From assembly GCF_003013715.1 (NCBI RefSeq), contig NC_072816.1, positions 496,001-560,000 on the forward strand: a stretch of 64,000 bases of DNA, read 5' to 3'. The translations under genes and the position numbers were made by a program. The notes beneath the pieces were generated by a model. That model did not search any database. It was given only the letters and a program-made list of their open reading frames with translations, and was not told where the DNA came from. This DNA comes from Candidozyma auris. Taxonomy: Eukaryota; Ascomycota; Pichiomycetes; Serinales; Metschnikowiaceae. Of the stretch, positions 40,965 through 50,967 are shown one piece after another. Each line of letters begins with the position of its first letter. The stretch's first letter is position 1.

Positions 40965-42926
40965 CTAAACGGTGCCTTCATCCTCGATTCCCAAGTTGAA
41001 CCATGGATGCTCAAGCGCTTCAAGCGCTGTAATCCTCTCGTTTGGATCAATGACAAATATCTTTCTCAACAAGTCAATGAAAAACCACCAGAACGTGAAG
41101 TTGCCAAAGTTTATCAAATGCCAGTTATTTTGGAAGTTGTCCCCCAACGAGTAGTCAAAGTCAATGTTCAACCCGATTCGCTGGCTAATGAATAAGTCGA
41201 TCCGCGAAAGCAGATTGACATTCTTGATAAACTTTTCGGGCGTAGTAGGCGTGGGGAAAATCAACGACAATGAATTGTCCTCGGTCGACTCGTCATCTAT
41301 AATCACATCGTCATCGTCGTCCTCGCTGCCTTGATCTCCAAATGGTCGACTGTAGTCGTTGGTGAAATACTTCAACCCGCACTCATTCTCCTTTTGCTTC
41401 GAATACCTCACCATTTCCTTGCTGATCTTTGTCCCGCAAATTTTCTCAATCATTGCGAGGTGCTCGAGGTTATCGTGAGTCCTAAAAACAGGCTCTCCGA
41501 TAACCAACTCAACGAGTATACACCCTACAGACCATACATCGCATGGAAACGACCAGCCAACACCAAGAACAATCTCTGGCGCTCGATAATGTCGCGTAGA
41601 AACAATCGATGAATGGTACTCATCATCAAAGATCGCTGAACCGAAATCAATGATTTGGATGAGTGGGTTATTAAGTACCCTCAGAAATTTTGGTGGCTTG
41701 TCAAGACGACGTTTCTCGCTGCCTGAATTTAGATTGAAGTAGGCTGAAATAATCGTGGAACTCTTGAGCTGCTTTCTCAGATATGAGTCGTCATGCAACA
41801 AAATATTTTCAGGCTTGAGGTCTGTATGTATTAGATTGAGATCGTGGAAGAATGTCACTGATCTAATGAGTTGTTTTGAAATGGCTTGAATGTGCGATCC
41901 AGGGTACGGCTTAAACTTGTTGTTCTCCATAAAATCGTATAGCGAGATCTTCAACAAGTCAGTGACGATGCAAATGTGTCCACGATAGTCAAAGCACTCT
42001 CGAAGATGGATGCAATGATTTTTGTTATCGTTGTCAAACTTTTTCAAGGTGGTGAGGATTCTCAACTCGATCTTTGCGGCATCTCTGTATTTAGGTATAT
42101 TTCTAATAATCTTGATTGCCACAGTGTCACGGTTGACCTTATCATAGCATGCCACCACTTTACCAAAAGTACCTTGACCTACCAACTTCTGGATGATGAA
42201 TCTGTTTGCAAAGACATCATTCTCGCGAACAATGTAGTGGCCATCTTCGTCATCGCAAGGAGGTAGGTTCGTCTTATGAGGGATGATATTTGTCTTGACA
42301 TTGCCAACTTTGGGATGCTGGAGAATGTAGTTGCTAGGCAATTTCTGATAAAAGCACTTTGCCTGGGGTAGCTGGGGCAAAGAGCTTGTACGTTGCTTCT
42401 TCCAAGGGTAACGGGCAATCTCAAATTCAGAAAGCGCCTTGTCCATTTCATTGGGCTGCCGGTGAACGTTGAACATATTATAGGCGGCCTGAGCATCGTA
42501 GTCCATTAAGAGCATGGAATCAGAGTTATTTCTGTGCTGTCGGCGCTGAGCAAAGTTGGGTTGAATTTTACGTTCTTCAAGAAACACCACTTCGTCATTC
42601 ACATCAAAAGCGTCATCTTCTTCTCCGTACAAATCCTCATCTTGCTCGAGCACAGCGGTGCCAATGGACCCCTTGTCGCTGAAGGGACCACCCTTCTCGA
42701 AATTCAAAGTGTGATTATTCAGCGAAGGCTCCGAGTTCAAGTTGATATTGAGGTTTAAATTCGGCGACTCGTTAAATGTTGATACAGACAGAGGACCCAC
42801 ATTTCCAAAACTTTTGGTCTGTTGAGTCGTGGAGGCATTGGGGACGCCTTCTGCCGCCGCAGCTTTTCGAGAAGACGAATCAAACGTTGCACTGAAACCT
42901 CTGGGTCTTTTTCTATTGGAGATCAT
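40965..42926 (-). CDS. KNS1: LAMMER (CLK-type) dual-specificity protein kinase Kns1
   Basis: A 653-residue kinase with a disordered N-terminal region (about 1-240) and a kinase domain from about 250 (KLVGQGTFGKVVACYD), HTDLKPENIL (about 365), DFGSAIFDDEYHSSIVSTRHYRAPE, and the LAMMER-type motif EHLAMIEKICG (about 485; the classical form is EHLAMMERILG). An acidic insert (GSEDDDDDVIIDDE) interrupts the C lobe. Kns1 acts downstream of TORC1 in repressing Pol III and ribosome genes and is also linked to mRNA splicing. The family motif makes this call firm despite one residue change (I for M). Confidence 0.92.
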   Translation of the reverse strand: MISNRKRPRGFSATFDSSSRKAAAAEGVPNASTTQQTKSFGNVGPLSVSTFNESPNLNLNINLNSEPSLNNHTLNFEKGGPFSDKGSIGTAVLEQDEDLYGEEDDAFDVNDEVVFLEERKIQPNFAQRRQHRNNSDSMLLMDYDAQAAYNMFNVHRQPNEMDKALSEFEIARYPWKKQRTSSLPQLPQAKCFYQKLPSNYILQHPKVGNVKTNIIPHKTNLPPCDDEDGHYIVRENDVFANRFIIQKLVGQGTFGKVVACYDKVNRDTVAIKIIRNIPKYRDAAKIELRILTTLKKFDNDNKNHCIHLRECFDYRGHICIVTDLLKISLYDFMENNKFKPYPGSHIQAISKQLIRSVTFFHDLNLIHTDLKPENILLHDDSYLRKQLKSSTIISAYFNLNSGSEKRRLDKPPKFLRVLNNPLIQIIDFGSAIFDDEYHSSIVSTRHYRAPEIVLGVGWSFPCDVWSVGCILVELVIGEPVFRTHDNLEHLAMIEKICGTKISKEMVRYSKQKENECGLKYFTNDYSRPFGDQGSEDDDDDVIIDDESTEDNSLSLIFPTPTTPEKFIKNVNLLSRIDLFISQRIGLNIDFDYSLGDNFQNNWHLINFGNFTFWWFFIDLLRKIFVIDPNERITALEALEHPWFNLGIEDEGTV

Positions 42927-45900
42927 TGACTGCGGATATCAAGCAAATATCGGAGCTGGAGTATAAGATTGATCCGATGGCGTTTGGAGGTGCTAAAAGC
43001 GGCCAATTGCAAGTCCGAAAGTGGACTTGAGAGGATTCAAGGGTATAAGCTAGATGAGATCCGCAGAAAAATCAGCAAAAAAGGTCCAGAACCTCGCCCG
43101 ATAACACTGAAATCAGAAGCAATTCAACAGTATATTAATCTGCCCTGCTTTTTTGAAAAAGCAGAAGGGCCACTATACTGTGAGTCGGTTACGAGTAGCC
43201 AATGGCAAATTGCGGGTAACCACGGCTTTAGGATGGGCAAACAAGCGAAAAATAACAGTCAGGGGATTGAAAACTGAGTGTTTTGCAGCGACTTGGGAGC
43301 AGAATGGACAGTAGAAGTGAGTAGCTAAGGCAAGTGGGTTTCAAACAAAACTGGCCAAACATCTTGAGTGTCAGGGGTTCCTCAACGAGGTCGTGCGCGG
43401 GCCAAAAGGCTGGACCACTAGACGGGTAGAAATGGGCTGGCATTGACATGCAAGAAACCTATAGAAAATATGTCTTTCCTACGAATTTTTCTTTTCCACC
43501 CATTATCTCCTTTTCTTCATTTGTGTCGTTGAACACGAGTTACCCCAATTGTATGCTCACTAACCGATAACGCTAGATAGCGATAGTTGCTGTAGCGACG
43601 GAGCCGCGACATGACCGATAAGCGGGTGTGCTCAGGTGTCGAAATTCTACACAAGAAATGGCACCAAAGTTAAGAAACCATCTTGTTCAGTTTATTTACG
43701 ACACGTGTCCAACAAGATTTTGGCGTCTTCTTTCTTTGGTCAGGCAATTCTTTTTCTGGTTGGCTGGACCAGAACCAGTCCAGTCACGTGATTCAGACCC
43801 GTGGGGCTGGCTGTGCAGGAGCCGCACCAATCAATTTTACCGGCTTGTTTACATCAAGGTGAGGTATCTATATGAGCGTAGCTTTTTCAAAAGTTGTAAA
43901 ATTCGAGAAAGTCATCGATGTGGCACTCTAGGAAAACGTATTCAACTTTCTTTTTTTTTGTCTTTTCTTTTGCAGTTTTATCATGATTTGGTATGAAAAA
44001 CTGTCGCACTCTACAACACATGACATCCATAAGAGATCACAAATGGTAGTCACGGAACACACAAACTGATGCATCGTCTGATAAATTGCATTTCCGATTC
44101 AATACTTACGAAGTTTGTGGAAGAAAGTTTGGTGGACTTTAAAGGCGTGGGATTTGTCAATTTTTGTGCAGCAGTTTGCAAAAATACGTACAACTGTCAA
44201 AATGGCTGCGAAAATCTTGACTGTACTAAAATGTAGCTTCTTCTAGACTAAAATGTAAAACGGTTTCAGAGCATAAGGAAAGGAGTTTTCGGATCTCAAG
44301 CTGTATGATGCATGATGGTCACAGTTCCGTGTCACAGAGTTTCCATCGAAAACCTACTCCCAGACAAAAGTTGAGGTAGCAAAATATACGTCAACATTGT
44401 TCATTTGTTGATGTATAGGACCTTTGCAAAGGTACCACTAAAATCACGCTTTACGCAACTTCAAGATCATTTTTCTGCATTGCTTGTTTATTTGAAGTGG
44501 ATGGAACACACAATCGCAATTAACAACCACTCAATGTACTAGCCTATCCATCGTCTGAACATTAGTGTAGCCATGTACTCTCAAGAACATCTTCTACGCA
44601 ATACTTAAAGAGCCTTAAGAGCAATTCAGATATACCTAAAACCTCCGCCTTACGAACCATATCAGCAGGAGGACTAAACGTCACCACTTGTGCACGGAAC
44701 ATCCTCTACCCGCCCTTTCAAACGCTTGGCTGCAATAAGAAAGCCTTTCGAATTATGGCGGATTTCCGTTCTCCATACTGAAATGCCAATTCATATAAAA
44801 CAAGCCCTGTATATTCATGAGTTGGTCCATGTTGAAGTTTTCTTGCAGCACCCTTCAAAATGATGAAAATTCGATGGCCAGAGGTGCTCACTAGACGACT
44901 TCTGACTACACAACGATGAGGCACCTTGACAATCATGAAGATACCACTGCATCATCTCGCGCCCATTTCTTAGCTCAGGCACCCGGAAGTACCACCTTTT
45001 TTCCATCACCACCGTGCACTTGACTTTTGCTCGACCCCCACACCAAATTCCGAAAAGTATATAAGGACAGCGTCTCCAGGGTGGACCAGAGTGTATCTTT
45101 TTCTGAGACATGCTTTTTGGTCCCACATGAAATGTGGCCACGCATATGGAATTCCGATCCTCGCCTGCGTGGCGGGTACCAGCAACGAAAGACGTGAGTG
45201 ACTCGTGACTCGGAGTTGAAGTCCGGCCCAAGACCGACAAGCCATCGAAGGCAACAAATCGATGACCGTTGCAAAGAATTGGAAGAAGTCGAGAAACCAA
45301 AAGAAACGTGGATATCTACAGGCTTATTGTTGCCTCAACAACATCCTTTCTGTGATGCCGGAGATGCGGGTGAACAGGCCTAGGGCGTCTACAGAATAGC
45401 GAGTTTGCATGTGTTAAGCAAACAAAAGGAGAGCACGAGTGAGATTTGTATTTTTTGTGGTTAGGAATCCGGCGACCAGGATCGACTTTTTAGGGTGCGT
45501 AATGCAGCCATTGTCTTTGACTGAGCCATGCTTAAGCGAAGCAGAAGAAGCAATTGAGTGGAGTCAGATATGTTATTGTTTTGAATCAACAAGTTTAAGG
45601 CTCGAAAGGTTTTGTGGGCCCCCAATCGACCACGAATCCGGAAAAGAGCGGAATGTGCAATGGTGTATCCATAGCGTTGATGCAAGGCAGCGAAAAATGC
45701 ATCGCGGCAGGAATGGGCACAGAAGACCCCTAAGCCGGGCGAATCCTGAGATTCTGAAAAACATTTGCCGCCAAAACCAGATCCGCTGAATCCACTGGTG
45801 AAATTGAAAGCCAAATATTCCGACGTTTTGTGCCACAACTATCAGGAAGCCCACTTGGTCTGAAGCGAATCCTGCAGGCAAAGCTGTCCTGAAGCATGGT

Positions 45901-46895
45901 CCGCATTACCAAAGAGGGGAGCACCGTCGAAACGAAGCTTGCTGATATGTTCAAAAGTTTTGCCAAGACTACCCAAAGTCAATTTCTAGCATATTATGTG
46001 ACATGGGTTCAGCAAAGCAGATTAGCTGGATTGGTTTACTCATGTGTGCACGAGGATAGTCGTTATCAGTAGGATAAGCGCTCGGGAACGGGCCAGGAGA
46101 TCGACAGGCCCTACTTGTTTTGCAATAGTGCCGTCCTGCAGCCAGGACGCGGCCGCCGCCCCACAGCCGCCAGCCGCCAGCAGTCACTAGTAAGATAATT
46201 CCTCAGTGCTCAACCAGACACAACTCGGCTTCCAGAAAGGCCCCAGCAGCATTCGCCACCTCGTTGTGTTGCCCAGCATCGGTTTTGGCGCCAAATTTCA
46301 ATCGCATCCAAAACCGCCTGGGTCCCATGGCAATTTTGCCCGACCCCGTCTGATTGCTCCCGGGATCCCGCATGCACACCGCGGTGGCGCTAGCGGCTGA
46401 GCAAGCGAAAGGGCGAAAATGTCAGGATTCTGCTGCCTCTGGTATGGATACCCTGGGCTGCGTTAGTACAGGAGGTCGCGCACCACAAGTCAGGCGGGAG
46501 CCCTTCTTTTTTTTTTTTTTTTTCTCTCGGGCCTCCATCCCTCCCAGCAAATGCCTCTCGCCTGCAGAGACACCAAAAAAAAAATGGGCCCGCTTTTCTT
46601 TTGGTCCTGTCCTATTGCGTGAGGCCCTTCCCTCCCTCGCTTGCTTGGAAAGTGTATGGTCCGCACTTTTTTCTTTTATATATCTCCCTCTTGGTCCGGA
46701 CCACTTGGGGTGAGAATTCGATTTTTTTCCATCGTCTCGTGCCACCCACGCTGACTTGTCACGCCTTCTGCGCTGGGTCCATTGTTTATCATTTATTAAT
46801 ATCAGGCTGTTCCTCATCGTTATCGTTCAAATTAACATACCCCTGCTCCGTATCCTTACCTGACTGTTTTCAATGCTACTAGTTGCTTCCACATC
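42927..46895. other. 4.0 kb ORF-free region between KNS1 and the C2H2 factor gene
   Basis: No coding frame is convincing (best about 160 codons, low confidence). It contains CACGTG sites near 43702 and 43793, a copy of the recurrent motif at 44203-44214, a TATATAAGG near 45058 on the + strand with no ORF behind it, a GC-rich patch at 46130-46180, and a 17-19 base poly-T tract near 46508-46521. The right end is the promoter of the transcription factor. Long upstream regions are usual for regulatory genes, but 4 kb is long. Confidence 0.45.
46133..46178. promoter_or_regulatory. GC-rich patch with tandem AGCCGCC and a palindrome
   Basis: GTCCTG-CAGC-CAGGAC (46133-46148) is followed by a GCGGCCGCC stretch and a tandem AGCCGCC pair (46165-46171, 46172-46178). 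The AGCCGCC core is the URS1/Ume6 type. It lies about 0.7 kb upstream of the transcription factor start and may be a repressor site for that gene. Confidence 0.4.
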
Positions 46896-48791
46896 ATGCC
46901 GCCTCTATCGTCGAGACTAAACATTCGAAACTTGGAAAACTCCGATCCCCAGATTGCTGACACTTCAAAGACTTCGTCCAACGGCTCCAGCGACTCAGAG
47001 GTGAAGAACTCGCTGTACCCAATCCATAAACGTAAGGAACTTTGCGGCAGAGAGCTGTCGAACGACGCCTCTAACGAAACGAGCGACTCTGACAAAGCTC
47101 TCCCCCACTCCGGTGCTCCCTCTGCTGTGCTGGACGAGCCAGCTCCGGCGGATGTTGATGCCCGAGGCTACGAGGAAGACGAGGAGAACGCTGACGAAGA
47201 AAACAGCACTAACAACCTCGTCAATAAGGACTCCAAGCCCACGAAGAAGGAAAAGAAGTTCTTCTGCAAGATCTGCAATCAGGGCTTCACCCGAAAACAC
47301 AACATGGTATCGCATGAACTTATTCACCTGAGCTCGAAGCCTCATGTGTGTACGGTGTGTGACCTCTCCTTTAGACGGATCCATGATTTGAAGCGCCACG
47401 AGAAACTTCATCTGGGGGAGAAGCCCTTTCACTGTGAAAAGTGCAATCGCAGGTTCGCTCGTACTGATGCACTTACCCGCCACTTGAACTCGCCAAACGC
47501 TTGTCCTGGAAGACCTTCGCTGAGCCGGGCTTCTCTGAAGAGCAACGCTCATTCTGGCCAAGCGAAAACAGAATCGTCGGATTCAGCGGTGAAACCTTCG
47601 ATTAAGTCATCTGGCTCGTTTTCGACGTCGCTGATTCCACCTGACGTGAACTCCTTGAAGGCTGCTACGTCGAATGAAACGACGCCGACAGAAATGAAAT
47701 CGGGCTCTGACAATTCAGGCTCGATGAAAACACAGCCCTACACAGGCGCCACCAGGAGCCTCAGCGACTCGCTGGGCAGTCTTTCGGACACTATAAAGAA
47801 TTCTAATTACGATTTGAACCGGTGGAGAGCTTACCAGCATCAGCAAGGCTCAGCCACACCGACCCACAAACTTCCATATAATACGACCACTACGACGACA
47901 ACGACAACCACGACAACAGAGGGCAAGCTGCATGAGGAGAAGAATCTTTCGGGGGGAATGTATCACCGTGTTCGTCACCACAGCACACATGAAAACGATC
48001 AACTCCCTAATAACGAGTCCTTACCATACAATACTCAACCTCCTCCACACCATTACCACCATCATTACCATCATCATCATCATCATGACGACGAAAGATC
48101 ATCTAATGAAGGCAACCTGTCCAACGCACCTGGACTGTGGAGCTTAGGCTCGGACCGTGAGTATCGTCCTGATGGTGGATATAGAAAACATGACGACTAC
48201 TACCCCAAGGACATAAGAGTTCGGAGGGAATCTAGATCCTCTCCTCCTACACGGAGCGTCACATACAATCCAGCGCCCAATAAGTCTCCCTATGGTCCAC
48301 AGGCTCCACCATCAACACAGCCTGCTCCACACCCACAAGCTTCTCAGTACATGATGCAACAGAGACCGCCGGAGAATCATTATAACCAGCAGTTTTACAT
48401 TGTGTCGTATCAAGACGGGCCGCACGCTTCACCAATGGGCATGAGAGTTCCTTTCATGGGCAACAACCCAGGTCAATCGGAGGCTGCTCCTCCCTTGCCT
48501 GGCTGGAGCCCACAACACTCGAAGCCCGAGACGCCATTGGCGGGAGAGGGTCCTTCTGGGTCACAAAGCGATGGTTGGGTCTCGCGGCCGACGCTTCCGA
48601 TGAGATCGGAGAAGTTTGTGCCCATAAGCAAGTATAATGATCTTGTCACATACACAAGTCAACTACAGGACTCGCTTGCTAGCATGGATAGCAGACTCAA
48701 GTTGTTGGAGGGAGGTAACAGCCAAGGCCAGAAGAGAGAGGAGCCATTAGAATCGGAGAAGCCCACCAAAAAGAAGAGCAAAGGGAATTAG
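46896..48791 (+). CDS. C2H2 zinc-finger transcription factor
   Basis: A 631-residue protein with three adjacent C2H2 fingers (about residues 122-205: FCKICNQGFTRKHNMVSHELIH, HVCTVCDLSFRRIHDLKRHEKLH, FHCEKCNRRFARTDALTRHLN). The second and third share the HLGEKPFH linker. An acidic N terminus and a long disordered region follow, with a threonine run (about 331-342), a histidine-rich run (about 383-396) and Pro/Gln-rich stretches. The C terminus has a short coiled-coil (SKYNDLVTYTSQLQDSLASMDSRLKLLE). I do not recognise the family member, so no symbol is given. The acidic N terminus might be a transactivation region. The 4 kb upstream region suggests complex regulation. Confidence 0.85.
   Translation: MPPLSSRLNIRNLENSDPQIADTSKTSSNGSSDSEVKNSLYPIHKRKELCGRELSNDASNETSDSDKALPHSGAPSAVLDEPAPADVDARGYEEDEENADEENSTNNLVNKDSKPTKKEKKFFCKICNQGFTRKHNMVSHELIHLSSKPHVCTVCDLSFRRIHDLKRHEKLHLGEKPFHCEKCNRRFARTDALTRHLNSPNACPGRPSLSRASLKSNAHSGQAKTESSDSAVKPSIKSSGSFSTSLIPPDVNSLKAATSNETTPTEMKSGSDNSGSMKTQPYTGATRSLSDSLGSLSDTIKNSNYDLNRWRAYQHQQGSATPTHKLPYNTTTTTTTTTTTTEGKLHEEKNLSGGMYHRVRHHSTHENDQLPNNESLPYNTQPPPHHYHHHYHHHHHHDDERSSNEGNLSNAPGLWSLGSDREYRPDGGYRKHDDYYPKDIRVRRESRSSPPTRSVTYNPAPNKSPYGPQAPPSTQPAPHPQASQYMMQQRPPENHYNQQFYIVSYQDGPHASPMGMRVPFMGNNPGQSEAAPPLPGWSPQHSKPETPLAGEGPSGSQSDGWVSRPTLPMRSEKFVPISKYNDLVTYTSQLQDSLASMDSRLKLLEGGNSQGQKREEPLESEKPTKKKSKGN
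47882..47924 (+). repeat. ACN trinucleotide tract (poly-Thr)
   Basis: An in-frame run of ACN codons in the transcription-factor gene giving about 12 threonines (mixed ACG, ACC and ACA, not a pure repeat), so slippage is probably limited. A CAY tract encoding HHYHHHYHHHHHH lies at about 48043-48088 in the same gene. Confidence 0.75.
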
Positions 48792-50967
48792 ACAGAGCAC
48801 AGTCAGCCTGCATTTTTGCTGAACTTGTGTTCAAATTGCATTCGGAAGTAGCACGTTACGCTATAGGGTAAATACTGTAATATTATACAAGGTTAAGGGC
48901 TTTAAACGTAACCTTATCAGACTCCGTTGCGTTATTATGGGGGGAAGCAAGCATTCTGAGCGTTGTACAAATACAAGTTTAACACCTTGTGCAGCGGCTG
49001 GGTGACACTCCACGAAGACCCTAAGATGATCAATTTTTGGCGAGATTACGTTGAAGAGGTCATGGTAGTAGATGGATGACTATTCTATTCATCACTCTGG
49101 TAGACCACAGAAAGTTGAAGAAGTGGTGATTTTTCCATAGACTTCTACACAAAGTGAGGTACATACCTAACTTGAGCCCACATGCCTTCACCACAATAGG
49201 TTAGGAGCAAATGTCCCGGGGATTGCGTTATGAAGCCTCAACGGGATACGGTCCAGAAGGCTGTGGCAACAAACAGCAGCGGTTACACAGCCAGGGAGGC
49301 GGCGAATTGTATAGGAATCAAAGAGAAGTTAATGTGGCAGATTTTGGAAAATATTAGGTCATCCAGAGCACAACGATGCAATTAGAAAAGTAATACATTC
49401 TTAAAAAGCCGTGTGTAGAGGTTCACGATGAACAAGTGCAGTGGGCGTTGGCTGCAACAATAATGAAGGTGCTCCTAACAAAATATGCTGTGGCTAGGGG
49501 GTTACTTTGGTGCTGAACACTGGTCTTGATGGTTACAACCACTGCTCTTTATGCGTCTTGAACAGAAATGTGATTTGTGGCAATGAAGGGTGGATTCAAG
49601 CTGGAGGAGAGGAGTTGATTTAGCGACATACCTGAATTGCACCGATAGCCCAATGCTTGGGGGTGAAGATTTCGGGATTCAACGCTCCAATGAGAGCAAG
49701 ATTTTTATGATTTTACAGTTCTCTGGATAATAGGTTCTTTTCCATAGTAGTTGCATTGAACAAATCATACAAATCATGGCCCTCTTTGGAGGACCATGGA
49801 ACTCAGATACTATATATTGTATCCTTTTTCGCTACACTTGATGTAGGCAAAAAGGAAATTATATGGGCGATTAGAACCAGAAACCAGAAACGTGCAGCTG
49901 AAGTGAGTTTAGCATAAGGGTAGCTGACGAAATACAGAATACCTGAAAGCCGTTGTTATCTACATAAATGCTAGTAATAAGCAAGAACTTCATGGTGGGT
50001 GGAACAGAAATCTGCGATTGCAATGGATCAAGAGGAGAATTCTGAACCACTACATAGCGAACACACACAGAGGTATAGATATTTGCAGCGATAAAGTATA
50101 GAATTCCCTCATCTAAGAACGGAAAGAAAATGCATACTAGAAGAACAACATTCTAGCCAGCATGTTCTCTCCACTGTAGGTAGGTCATACAAGCGAGAGT
50201 AGTACTACCAACAAAATTATCAGTAACTAGCAGAGTAGCGCTAACGGTCACTCTGACAGTACCAGCTCAGTAACAAGCAGTTACTCTGACAGGGGCAGCA
50301 ACAACACGTGACCTAATGTGAAATCCACCACTCAAACAAAATTCACACGTATGGTTGTTTCACCTTCGCTTCCTCCAAATCATGTCGCTTTGATGGTTCT
50401 TCTATTTGGTCCACTGCACCTTCAAGTGGCTGCAAATTGCATGAGCCAGAATGCGTGGACCCGGCACTCTGTGCAGGGTGATCTATCCACTGAAGAAGCC
50501 AGCCATTACGATAACTTCAGCAGAAACCTCGTCTAGAGATTCTCGTATAAAAACCCTGTCAATTGCCACATTTCATTTTCCGTTATCTCCACTTTTTCTT
50601 CTTTCTTCTCTTCTTTTCCCTTGGTTCAGCTCGCTGACCGAGTGCCTGGTGGGGGCAGCCACGAGTGCGAAAATGACCCACACTGTACAATCGCCCCTGG
50701 ATTCAGGGATAGGCGATAAGACAGTGACAGATACCACTTTGGCAAAAGAACCTGGAAACGGTACTCACATTTTTCTTTTTTTCTTTTTGCCACCTTCCAC
50801 CTTGTCCTTTACCTTGACACCCATACACCCGTTGGAGTTGCCAGAAAGACAAAGCACAATTACCTTGTACTTTTTTGCCTCCCTCGCAGATTATCGTCTG
50901 CCACCCCTTTAACTCCCTGTACGCCACCTTTGATACCTGAAACCTCACCACTACTTCTTCCCCAGAA
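48792..50967. other. 2.2 kb ORF-free region with hairpins
   Basis: Between the C2H2 factor gene and the candidate receptor gene no coding frame is convincing. It contains a 7-bp hairpin at 49259-49292, a cluster of three hairpins at 49775-49855, and one recurrent motif copy at 50427-50437. The last part, with CT-rich DNA near 50580-50620, is the promoter of the downstream gene. Confidence 0.5.
49775..49855. ncRNA. Candidate structured RNA: three consecutive hairpins
   Basis: Three stem-loops lie end to end: 49775-49798 (CATGG-C-CCTC paired with GAGG-A-CCATG, nine pairs with one mismatch), 49806-49823 (GATAC/GTATC, eight-base loop) and 49823-49855 (CCTTTTT/AAAAAGG enclosing CTACA/TGTAG with a five-base loop). 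The reverse strand shares ATCAAGTGTAG with U2 snRNA, but the branch-pairing GTAGTA is absent, so it is not U2. Strand and ends are not known. Confidence 0.33.

Noticed and set aside
43658..43996. Short plus-strand frame starting MAPKLRNHLVQF, with a possible AAG/GTGAGG donor near 43860
   Set aside because: No branch sequence or GTATGT-type donor, no homology, and the region carries promoter-type CACGTG sites.
44815..45300. 161-codon minus-strand frame in the 4 kb ORF-free region
   Set aside because: Overlapping open frames occur in both strands and other frames, and no domain is recognisable.
46455..46840. Possible intron on the minus strand: GTATGT at 46832-46837 and TACTAACGCAG ending at about 46458
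   Set aside because: Both signals are present and match the local consensus, but no coding frame lies on either side and chance TACTAAC occurrences are expected. It overlaps the transcription factor's promoter.
49600..49710. Possible small exon on the minus strand ending in a GTATGT donor (49627)
   Set aside because: A short frame reads well, but a second frame across the same bases is also open, and no acceptor or second exon is visible.
49800..49860. U2 snRNA-like sequence ATCAAGTGTAG on the minus strand
   Set aside because: The following bases lack the branch-point-pairing GTAGTA, and the rest of the conserved U2 5' domain is absent.
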